DNA of 64,000 bases, from assembly GCF_040807025.1 (NCBI RefSeq), contig NC_090943.1:27309213-27373212 (forward strand). Reading direction: 5' to 3'. Both the position numbers and the translations under genes were made by a program. Below the pieces are notes generated by a model that ran no database searches, was not told the DNA's origin, and saw only the letters and a program-made list of their open reading frames with translations. This document shows, in pieces, positions 38,059 to 49,421 of this stretch; positions within the stretch are counted from its first letter, which is position 1; every line of letters starts with the position of its first letter. This DNA comes from Struthio camelus. Its lineage: Eukaryota; Chordata; Aves; Struthioniformes; Struthionidae.

Positions 38059-38840
38059 AATTTAAAATACTCTGAAACCCCAATCCTATTTCATACAATT
38101 GTCCATGCACAAAAATATCTAAATTTGCTGCCTTTATGCTTTGTTTAGCCAACAATCTTACTTAAAACAAAGAAGGGCAATTTTATCACTGCAAAAAACT
38201 TACTTCAGTTACAAGAGGCCAGACAAACTTGCCCACTGGTTAAGCATCTGGAAATGACAGATACCTGCTGGAACTACTACAAACAAAAGAAAGCCAAAGG
38301 CAGCCTATGTAATGTTTTCTAAGTTTTAATTTTTTAGACAACGTTCCCCCACTATGTGTAAAATTAACTCTACAATAGCATTTCAAAGTAATCTGCTTAT
38401 TCCTTTACATATTAAAATAAACAAAAATACCCTAAAGCATCAAAAATACATCTGAACACGCAATAGTATTCTAGTTGCAAAACTCAATGTACAGTATGAA
38501 GCTTATTTATGAATTTTTTGACTGATCCAGCTTTCTGCCTCTATGAAACTAGCTTCACTTCAACAACCAAAATGTATACTAAATGCAAATAAACATAAAG
38601 CAGCAAGACTTAACACATTTGCTGGAAACTACCCTTTCACAGGACTAGTGTGTTTTCATAACAAATACTATACTGAATTATAATAGCAATAATTTATGTT
38701 AATGTCAAATAACTTGGAAATAAATGTGTCCACATTTTCAATAAACACTGACCCCATTTACTGGTGTCTTGGTGCTGTTATTAACCATGTGTCCTCACAA
38801 CTACAATCAATTACTAAATGAAAGCCTTTTTCTGCAAATA

Positions 38841-38940
38841 CTTTTGTGAGCAACTAAATTCACATGAGTAACCCCTCTGAGCTCTGTGGGACCGCTCAAG
38901 TGAGGTACGATATTCATGTGTTTGCGTACTCAGGCCTTCA
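38841..38940. repeat. Ancient amniote repeat relic
   Basis: CACATGAGTAACCCCTCTGA, then TCTGTGGGACCGCTCAAGTG and TGTGTTTGCGTACTCAGGCC, resemble the two inverted halves of a 'CACATGAGTAGTCCC..GGGACTACTCACGTG..' repeat. Confidence 0.45.
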
Positions 38941-41814
38941 GACTGAAGAACATCAAGCCAGTGAGGAAATACAAATACACACTGTTACACAGAAAGTAGT
39001 AGACAGACATACATATGAAAGCACACTGTGATGCTTTCAGCAGTTATAATATAAACATCATTTCCAACGTATACAGTTCGACTTCTAAGACATCGTTTTG
39101 AGGGTACAATGTTTCATTAATTAGAACACTCAAAGACATTATACTTTTAAAGCTGTTCAAAGTAATGCAGCTAAATATTACATTAAAAATAAAAATCATA
39201 AGAAATTCAATGTCAGAAATAGACCACTTAAAAATTGGAACAAAGTGGACCATAAATACATTAATTTTACTTGCAAAGGAATTTACAAAGAAATTAAAGA
39301 CTGGAAAAAAAAAAAAAAAGAATAAATGGTGCCTTTGGGCTTGAGTTCAGTGCCAAAATCATACAGCTTTGTGTAGAAAACAGATTATTTCAGAAAAATA
39401 AATGGCAACTTTATATTTTCTCTATCTTAAGTATTTTAAAATGTGTTTCTTACTTCAACAAAAGTGACTGTCTTTCCTGTGAAAGGCACGTGCTTAAGAT
39501 TCCTAGAGACTGTTTTAGGCCCTGTTTCAACTGCAACTGGCTCACACTCCTTATCAAAAAAGCACCACCGTAGTGTAAACTTCTTTTGCTTACGTTGTCA
39601 TGACTCTAACTGGTTGTAAGAGGGGAGTTTGATTGCCAGGAAAAGAGATTTTGAACACTGCAGAGAATGACAGTGAAGGTATTAACTAGTGCTGCATACA
39701 AAGAAAGTGTCACGATATTGGCTTCTCTTTGCTGGAATCTAAACTGAGACAACTGATGCTCCTAATATTGACCACCAGAGAGCGATCAACGTTTTTAGAC
39801 AGTGCTGGCCTACTCTGATTTTGAGCTAGTAATCTAGAAGAATGCTTTTCAGTTCAGCTAATGACACACAGTAGGAAGGAGAACAGTGGTAGTGGAGGTG
39901 AAATAACAAAACAGAGCTGAGAAAACACTAGATTGCTAAACATCCAGGCATAAAAAGGAAAGTATAGCTCGTCTCTGCAGTCCCTGCTGCTCACATTTCT
40001 GCTTTGCTCCCTTCAGCCTTTAATCTCATGACATTGCAGTTCTTCTACCATGTAACAATAGGTATCGTCACTTCAGCCTGTGCAGGGCAATCAAAATTTT
40101 AAGATGAGCACCCCTGCCACCCCCAAGCAATTCCCCACAGAGTTCCTACAAGCCATCGTAAACAACAGCACTGCCACAAATTTATTGTCAGCATCAAAAC
40201 TCTGACGTACTTCTTGCTGTGGGCCCGACCTAGGGCTACAACTACCCTTTATTGCAAGAGACTCTAAAATAGAGTTCTTGCAAAAGAACGTGATGGATTT
40301 TGGGTCCTACTGGAAAAAGATTGAGAAGCACTTTGTATTTCAATAGCATGCTGCAAGACCCAGGCTTTATTTCAGTCCCAGTTATTTTGTTTTCCATCAC
40401 CAGCCAAGGATGACTCTTTCAGAGGTACACCATCATCCACCTGGAACGAACACTGTGCTGCAGCATGCCCATAATGCCGTCATCCTTTTGTACGGTGAGA
40501 AAGGTTTCTCCCAGACGTCCTTACAACACGGGCGTTTAAAATGCCCAAAACATCAGCTGTCATAGAAACAGTAGGCATACTGTCCCCTGTAGATCCTGTA
40601 AAGACTTATCTCAGGAGAATATATTGCAGGCGTATCATCTATCTGAGCCTGGTACATGTGGCAGGGCTTCGTGCTCAAAAGAGCAAATGAATGAGCTTGA
40701 CTGCCTACATGCTCTAGAGGAGCACCCAGGCCATCTTGAGAGATGGGGACCTTCATATAAGAACTGTTTCACAGTCACTCTGACTCATGGTAGGAGCAAA
40801 CCTCTCCCTCTCCCTGGGAATAGTGATCTCTGGGATGCGGAAGGGAAAGGGGCTAAGCAGTGGGCGGATGGCAGAGCCAGGCTTGTTTGCATCTGGTAAA
40901 AACTTTTATACAACAGAAGAATCATTGGCTGCTCCTGTAAACATCTTACGTCACAGAAGGTTGTCCAGGGATCTTCTATATTTAGTAAAGTTCAAAAGTT
41001 GTTTCGGCTGACCAAACACATTAGGTTGAGTCTAATCTATTCCAGCCCATTTCCTATTTTTCGCTTGAGCCAAAGGATGTAATAGTAACATCCACTTTGC
41101 TCTGGTCTGATTGTATTAATTCCCAGTTCCTAATGAGGAGCAAGGAAAAACAATAGTCCAAATCAGTGACATGCAAATTGGGGGGGGGTGCAGAGTCACA
41201 AGGCAGTAATTTAGCTCACAGCTTTTAAAGTGGCTGTAAAAGTATTAGCAATGTCAGATCCAAGTGATAGGTCTTTAAGCGTTGCTGCAGTGAGGAAGGA
41301 GGGAGTTGAAAGGCTGTTAGACTCCCCAGGGCTCCTTTCATGGTGTCAGGGTAGGATGATCTGGGATAAAGAAAGGACAATATGAGTAGCTGGGAGATCT
41401 ATCACTATATGAAGTTAACAAATTCCAGAGGACTACTACGTAGAATAAGAGAAGGTTTCCCTTGCCTGGAGCTGTCAAATTTGTCTCTGCACCAAGCCTA
41501 TTTGCTCATGCTTAATGGAAGGACCAAGATCAGACCCTTTGTGCCACTTGGCCTGTCATTCAACCGCAGGGACTAAACACAACAAAACGCTACACAGGCC
41601 TTGTATTCCTGATCTCTGGAGGTAGCATCACAATAATTAATGGTAGCTCTCAGGTTGGCACAGCAGCTCGGAAGGCTCCATTCCTGCTGCACAGCCCATG
41701 AAAGACTCCTTCCCCTTCCTCGGCAGAGTGATCTGCAGCATTACCTACGCTGGCTGCCGTACAGAGTTGCTAAGCTCTCAGACTCGATTCTGCAGGGTGG
41801 CGAACCATGTGGAC

Positions 41815-41842
41815 CGATCCAGCAAAACACTTAGGCATGTGG
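41815..41842. repeat. Ancient repeat relic
   Basis: GATCCAGCAAAACACTTAGG and CATGTG resembles the end of the same inverted-repeat family ('GATCCAGCAAAGCACTTAAGCACATG'). Confidence 0.45.
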
Positions 41843-43073
41843 ATAAAAATCCAAGTGCCCGACGCCATTTTGGATTGGCACAGAGTTTATAATTTACTGG
41901 AGGAGTAAAATAATGCTCCTCATGCACAACAGTATTGCACACTAATGGTCACTGTTGGTGACTTGTTCGTTAGAGCTGTACTTCTCCATCAGTGCTGCTG
42001 AACTAAGGGCTGCGTCTGTAGCGACAGCTGAATTTGCTCTCAAACTGTCTGATCAGCATTAACTTATTTCACATCCACACCAAAAAGCCTCTAGCTTCTA
42101 TAACAACAATCTAATTTAAAACATGGAGCTGTTGCTGTATTGAAAAACTGCTCCAGAATTCAAAGTCTGTGTGGCATGCTAAGTAGCTGGGACTAAAAGC
42201 CTGTGCAAGAAGGCTGCCTAATCACTATATGCTTAGGAAAGTGAATGACAGGAAAAAATAAAACATAGAAAAAATGTCTTTCCCCAACCCTACACTTCTC
42301 ATATGTAACTTTTCCAAATTTTCAAATTCACTCCCCAAAATTGTCCTGAACTCTGCTAATCCCTGCCTGTTTTTCCTAACTTTGTAGCACTCAGCAATTT
42401 TCCTCTCTCATCTAGCTCCTCAAAACAGATCCTCAAATGAAAGAACATTAAAAAAACCCCCCAAAGGCTTCTAAAAGAAAGAAAATTAGAAAACAGTTAT
42501 CTGCCTCCTACCATTATTATGTGGCAGGATGGTGCAGCAGAACATGGCTTCATTCTGACTGTAAGGGGCCAGCACACTGCGCAGCTCAGTGTGCTGGGCA
42601 CAGTCGGGGCAGCATGAATAACATAATACACGATGACTCTAAGGCTGAGGATCTGAAGAACATGTCAGGGAATGCAACACAAAATTCTGTACGAAACATG
42701 GAATAAGAGGAAAGACTGCCTATTACAGACTGTTAATACTAACTCTTCAGAAGTAATTGCATGAAGAAAGCTGACAATCAAGTAGCTGTGAATATTCATT
42801 TTCCATTTGATGGCAGAGACAGTGATGGTTGGCTGATAAGCATGTCAACAGGATGAAGTATCAGTGTAGATACTAGAGAATCCGCCTGGCATGTGGAGGG
42901 GTTTAAGTCGAAAAAAGCTAAGCGGTGTGGATGCAAATTTAGCATGCTCCAAAATGGGCAACAAGCTTGAGAGTCTTACAGCATGTCCATGTAGACATCA
43001 CCGAAGTGAATCACAAGTTTAACATTACCTGTTTTCCCTTCTCCTTTCAGTGAAATAGTACAGGTTGCTTTAC

Positions 43074-43131
43074 TGCAAATGAACATTAAGATGCTACTTA
43101 GATGCAAATGAACATTAAGATGCTACTTAGA
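43074..43131. repeat. 29-bp perfect tandem duplication
   Basis: The unit starting TGCAAATGAACATTAAGATG and ending CTACTTAGA occurs twice without mismatch (43074-43102 and 43103-43131), within the probable CDK6 3' UTR. Confidence 0.95.
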
Positions 43132-45445
43132 AAGAGTTCATACCTGGATTCTTTTCTCCATAAGCCCCTATCAACTTCGTAAGCTCTGTGAAAAAATATG
43201 TTTCCATGCATGTTTAACACACATTCTTTGTATTTACATTTTTCTCTTTATAAATACTCTTTTTCTCTTATCCCAACAATATTTTCCCAGTAGTTCCTTA
43301 AAATTCTCTTTTTCATCCTCACTAAACATTTATTTTTTTAAGGCAACATCTTTTTGTCTAACCTTTCTTGGAGACAAAAAAATCTACTCTACCTGGCTCA
43401 CCGAGTATCAAAGAGCCATAACAGAGTTTCTCCCTGCTTTCTCTAGCCATCCAAAAGTCTAATGGACTTCAGTGTGCCTACAGAAGGCAAGATGAAGCCC
43501 ATCAAGTGTTTTCTAACATAGATCACGCATTTCATCTGAAGGAAAAAGCAGCATATGGTCCGAGAGGTCAGAGTTTTTGTTTTATGCTAGCTTTTTTGAA
43601 CAGTTCTTTTACAATGGCTGGGGGTTTAACCTATTTGAACGTTGCAGAAGCTCTCCTTGGACAAAGTCTGCCTTGTTTAAGTCAAAGCAACTTCTCCTTA
43701 AACGTTACTCAAAGCAACCTTGGGCTTTTCTGCCGAGAAAGCAAAAGGCTCATCTAAGCATGGTGCCGAGAACTGTCAGCCTCCACGGAACACCTGGAGG
43801 GCTGCTGGCGTCTACTTGGCCTTGCAGAATCATTTCTGAGAACAAGTTCCTATTTGATTCAGTTCTGTTTGGGTGACTATCATTTGAAATATATACATAA
43901 CTTTTGAAGGATATTTTCATGGAAAATATACCAGTTTCAAAACATAAACCCATAAACTTTTGTTTGTTATAGCTAAAAGAATAAATTTTTAGCAAGTTTC
44001 TGCAAGCATTTTTTGAGCTATTTTTGATATTATATGTGCACACTGTTCCTAAGTATTTTTATGCTTCTTATACTGCGTATGTATTGCATATCAATATGCA
44101 ATAAATACTAAGCTTCAAACTAAAGGGGAGAAATAACACCTGGTAAAGGTATGTTTGTCAGTTAACATAGCCGTATCTTTCCTCTTTTAATGGCCTCGTT
44201 CATTTAAATCAGTGACGAAGCTTCTTATTCCTTTAAAGGAAATTACTGGGGTTTGATTGGTTACAGTCCGGTCCAGAAACTGGAATTATATTAAAGCTAT
44301 TATCTAAGAATTTGCAAAACAGAGATATACTAAAGTAAATGTCTCACAAATAAACCCTATTTGCCTATTTGAGTTGCTCTCATTTGCACACGTTTGAGCT
44401 AGACTACTAAAAACACAGTTGTATTTTTGCACACCTAAAAGTGTATTTGCACAAAAACAATTGGATATGAAAATGAAACTCGGAAAAGTAAGCATATAAA
44501 ATTACACCTACTTTTCTAAAGATTGTTTCTGAATTTTTTCCTCAGGGAAAATAATCTGTATGCTCCAATATCTAATAATCAAAAAGAAATAAAACTGATA
44601 GCTTATTAACAGTCAGTTACTGAGATTTCAGTATATAAAACGTTATTCTCTGTGAATCTAAAAATATATTTCTTAAATTTCCCCCCACAGCTGCAGTTCT
44701 GAAAAACTTTTTCTAATACACTAATTTCAAGAAAATTGCTTACACCATAAGAGAAGTGTGAAATCCTGTTAGCATCAAAAAAGATCTTGATATTCAGAAG
44801 CACATTCAGATAGTTTTGCAGCAATACAATAAATACGCTAGGTCCTTAAGCTCCAGATCAATTCAAGCTTCAAGCATAACACGATCAAATCACTCTAATA
44901 GTCTAATATCTTCTAATTCACATTGTATATTAACTCCATCTATTCCTGAAACTATTGCGTAAGAAAAATATGAGCAAAGTGGTTCGACAAAACAGAGTTC
45001 TTAGAACAAACTTCTTCCTCATTATTCAACTGTGCCTTATACATGGAACATAAGTAATTCACGTGGTCTTTTAAACCAAACTGTGTGGGTAATGATTCAC
45101 ATACATATATAACAACTGATGTGTTTTCAGTTATGCGTCAGGTAAGTGCTCTAAGTTTCTTGGCTAAAGGACCACACCAGCACGTTTTCTCTTTCTTTTT
45201 CATATGAAGATCGGCCCAATACCTAAGAACAGAGAGAATGACCCCTTGTATAATAAAATATGCTTCTCAAAGACAGTGAGTGGACCTGGGAAAAGTAGCA
45301 TGGGCACAGAATTTTCTTCTTCTTCACCAAAAAACCTATCAAGCGTAAAAAACACGAGTCACAATGCTGGATACCAGTCCTCACATACAAGATGCTCAAA
45401 TGCTGCAACTTACTGTTTCCTTGCATGTGAAAGGCTCCATACACA

Positions 45446-45453
45446 TAGCACCA
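45446..45453 (-). promoter_or_regulatory. miR-29 8mer seed match in CDK6 3' UTR
   Basis: The CDK6-sense strand reads TGGTGCTA, a full 8mer match to the miR-29 seed. Two further 7mer matches (TGGTGCT) occur at 46883-46889 and 39561-39567. miR-29 repression of CDK6 is established in mammals; whether these sites are used here is inferred. Confidence 0.4.
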
Positions 45454-47259
45454 AATTTGAAAACTTTGCAGACATGACACCCTCATTTTCTGGTGTGTCT
45501 TAGGAGAGAGAAAAGTGCTCTAACATTTACCACGGGCGCAATAATGTGCTGAAAGAAAACTGGAGTGTGGGCACAGCCTACACAGAAATCCGCGCAAGTT
45601 TTTAGAATCTGCCTATTTTTAGAGTTTTGCTTGGGGCGCACAAGGCAACGTAGGTGCACGCAACTCTACGGTCAAGCAGGGTAGGAGGAGCACAGAGAGA
45701 GTCTTTTCTAATCGTCTCCTCCGGGCTGCTGGACTAAAGGAAGCAACACCTGCAAGTCGGGGCAAGGGGACACAGACGCTGTGTAGCTATTAGAAATTTG
45801 GAAGAAACTTGTTGGAAATAGCACCTGCGAGTGTCCCTGAAACCTCTATTCAGTAAGGTGGCTGAAGGAGAGGAACTAGAGAGCTAGAGCGAATGTGGGG
45901 ACGGCGTGAAGAAAGAAAAGGGTTGCCCCAAATGTATTGCGATGGCTTAGCACTTAGCACTTCACTTGCTAGCTTTTTTTTCCCCCCCTTAGTTATTGGG
46001 TCTATTTTTCCTGCAGAATTACGTAGGAGTGATTAAAAAAAGTTTAGTGGGAGACAGAAATTTCTCCATTACTTGCAATGTCCTGTTCTCCGCTGAGAAG
46101 AGCATGGTGTCTGGTTGCAGGTGCTCTAGGAGCTAAAGATCTACGCTTACTTTTAATATTTTTTTTTTTTGCTGTTGAAACAAGCCTGCAGAACATGTAC
46201 AGGCAGTTATTGTTAAGAAGAATTGCGCTCTGAAGCCTTATGTAACGGATGTTTGAAGAGTTTTCATCACAATCTGGAAGAAATGTGTCAAAAAGCACTT
46301 TTTTTCTCCACGGATACTATTCCTACATCCTACACAGAGGGCAGTACCGAGCCCTCAAAGACTACACCTACACTAGTAAAATAAAAAGAGCAAGAGCAAG
46401 GGCATGGGCTTGAGCACTGTCCCACAGCAGTCTGTACTGTCTAACCATGAGCCTGCTCCCTGGCATGAATTTAGCCAATGCCAGCATTTTCCCCAGCCAG
46501 CGAACAGGCGTTCTCAGTTTACTAGCGTAACTGAAGCTTCATGGTTTGGCAGGGGAGACGGGAACAGGAGTAAGCCTACGGCATACAGGAGAGGGACAAC
46601 CGGGATTTCTTTCCAAAGAGATTTGGGGATTAGATAAGAACATTTTAAACAGGAGGTCCTCTGAAAGGTCCTCAGGCCCCTTGCTACCGCAAGGACCCCA
46701 TTATAGAAATCTTTTCCATAAACCTACGGAAATAAACCTATCAAGACAGACCGCAGATTTCTTCTTGTCTCCCTGCCATTCCCACCGGGAGGACGCTCAG
46801 AACGTGACGGTGAACTCAGCCCTCCTCCAGCTCTTCTCCTGAACTCCCCGTTTACAGCCTGGCCCTGTATTAGCCAACAGGCAGCACCATGTTGCAGAAG
46901 CTCTAAGTCCACGCGCCAGTTCGTGCTTTCCCTGGCCGCGCTCCTGAACACAAGTTTTGACACTACAGACTAGGAAATACTGCTCCCGTAACTAACTTTC
47001 TTGTGATTTCCCAGCTTAAATTACTCTCATTAGTTCTTAGGCCAACATTAACCTTTGGCTTAAATTATTCTCTTCCCTCCATTTTGTTTCCCCTGTTCTA
47101 ATACCGTACTGACAATCAGCGATCATATTCCCTCCCAGCCTTTGTTTTGTTGAGCGTCACACAACAAGCTCTTCTAACAGGGAACAGATGCACCTCTCTG
47201 ACTGAGAGTTTTTGAGTTTAATTTGGAAAAAAAATCCCACAACACTTCTATTATCACCC

Positions 47260-47840
47260 GAGGTGAGCTCGCGGAGGGCTCTGGGAGCGCTCCCCGACAG
47301 CTGCGGGGAAGCCAAGGCAGCCGAATGCCCTGATGAAGGACGTACGGTAGCTTGGCGCTAGCTAACACGTGGAGGCCAAGGCCTCATCTGCAGCTTGCCT
47401 GCTCTTGCTGGTAGGTTTTGAACAGGCATCACCCTGGGCATGAAGAAAAGCACAGGCCGCTGCACGCACGCATGCAGGCGGTCCTTTGGAAAGCTGGCCT
47501 CTTTGAAGCAGGCAGAATTTGACCATACGCCGCACGGTTAAGCTCCCAACAGTAAAGAAAATCTTCCTCTGAGAAACAGAGAAGATCCGCTCACTATCCC
47601 GGCAGCAGACCGTGTCCTACCCAGCGCAGACACCTGGAGGAGAGCCAGCAGCGAAGTCCGCCCCCACGCTGCGAAACGTGCCGCAGGCCGCCCTGCCGCG
47701 GCGGGAAAACCTGTATCGCTCAGCTCCGCGCGAGGCACCTGCTTCTGCCAAGCAGGCTGCGAGCGAGCGCGTAACGCTGGCTCAGTAGCTAGCTAAGGCG
47801 CAAAGGAGACGAGGAAGAGAGCAGCCTAAGGGACTGCTAC
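47260..47840. other. CpG-rich patch within the CDK6 3' UTR
   Basis: CpG and GC content rise sharply here (for example GAGGTGAGCTCGCGGAGGGC and CCGCCCTGCCGCGGCGGG) against an AT-rich background. The patch is about 1.6-2.2 kb past the CDK6 stop. No coding sequence or known repeat was recognised in it. Confidence 0.55.
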
Positions 47841-49421
47841 AGGGGCAAGCGAAGCTAGCGGCCGCGCTGATCATCAGTTACGCTGCAGTAGAGTACGCTT
47901 CTGTTTAGATGGCAAGGGCTAACTCACTGGACCAGTTTTTTCCCCCAAGTTACCCCTAGGTAAATGCACTAAGGTTATGGTAAGGAACAGCTTTTATGGA
48001 TTTAAAATAACTCTTTTTTCCCCCGTACAGTACTAAAAAAATAAAAGCTTCTTTTTAAAATACTGAAAATATATTTTAGTTAAGGTAAAAATACTAAATA
48101 TAAAAATTTAACGTAATATTTAAAATCACTGTGCTAAAAAGGCAGGTGAATTGCTTAGGCATTTTGACATTCAATAATGGCACATCGACTCTAGCGGAAA
48201 AACATGTGCTAATATACCCACATGGTGGTTTAGGAGAGAAGCTCATGCATTTCTGCATCGAAAACATGTCTGCTTAAAAAATGAAATCTGAGGGATTTTT
48301 GCGACAGTAATACGCCTGCACTGCGATGCATGGTGGGCAGTGCAGGCAAGGCAGCGCAGTATGCAGCATACAGTACAGCAAAAATGCATAACTGTGCTCT
48401 TTACAGGTATGGAATTCTCTGCTTCTAAACGGGAAACGTTTGCTCTACGTTTGCTTTTTTGGCTGGTAATGAGAACAGGTTAAAGGGGAAAACCTGTGCT
48501 GATTTTCACTGTCTCCCTTCACATCTCTGAGCTGCATATCAGAAAATTCTGAATGAGATAGAGAAAATGTGCTCGCAGCTGTTTTCTGAGAGGAAGGAGA
48601 GGTTAGGGGATGGGTTAGCATGTGCCTGGATTTCAACACAAACCAAGCATTTGGAAACCAAAAGGGTCTTCAGAGAACAGGACCCTAGAAGTTTTTTAAA
48701 ACCCTTGTTTTCGCAATACGCACACAAACTCAGCTAGATAATATCTCATTTGTGTACAAAAAACCCCCACAGTTGAGACATTTATTATCATGACCGTCAT
48801 CACTGTTATTTTTATAGAGCAACGAGATAATAAAATTATCCATCTGAGTTTTCAAGTGGGGAAGCACCTGCATATATGCTATGAACAAACAGTAGCTGGA
48901 CGTATTAACGTATATATACCAGTTAACTGCAGGTTGCAGAGATCTGATATTTCAATGCCATTCTTTAAATATCACTGTAAGATATCACATAATAATAACA
49001 ATAAAGTACCAACTCATGCTTCAGCAGCTAGAGAGAGAGATTGCATCATGTTTTGGCAGTGACTCGATTATCCTACTCCACACTGGCAGCATTCAATATG
49101 AAAAGAATAAAATGGCAGCAGAACTGGTCAGCAGCTTCTCTTTGTCTGGAGTTTTCCCAGGTAGATAAACAAAATAAAAACAAAACAAACATAAAGCTGC
49201 AATGGGAGCAGGTGAAAGCCCTGGCCCTTGCATTTCTCTGATGAAAGTAAACTAGACAGATTGATTTCCTTGGATAAGCACATCACAATCCCAAAATAAG
49301 AGATAGGCGTGTAAAACCTCCAAATAATGATCTTCACTGGAACAGCTATGTGGTTTAATATGGGACAGTGGCCTTGTCAGCTACACATCTGGTTCATGGA
49401 TAGGTTCATCTTCAGTCAGCA

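Larger units (their letters stand above)
36197..49421 (-). other. CDK6: Probable CDK6 3' UTR (end uncertain)
   Basis: Sequence downstream of the CDK6 stop codon. Human CDK6 has an exceptionally long 3' UTR of roughly 10 kb, so the same is expected here. Minus-strand AATAAA hexamers at 40366-40371, 40181-40186 and 36197-36202 are candidate ends; I cannot choose among them. The region contains no supported gene. It holds many ancient repeat relics (about 36.4-41.8 kb), a 29-bp tandem duplication at 43074-43131, a CpG-rich patch at 47260-47840 and seed matches for miR-29, let-7 and miR-34. Confidence 0.5.
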
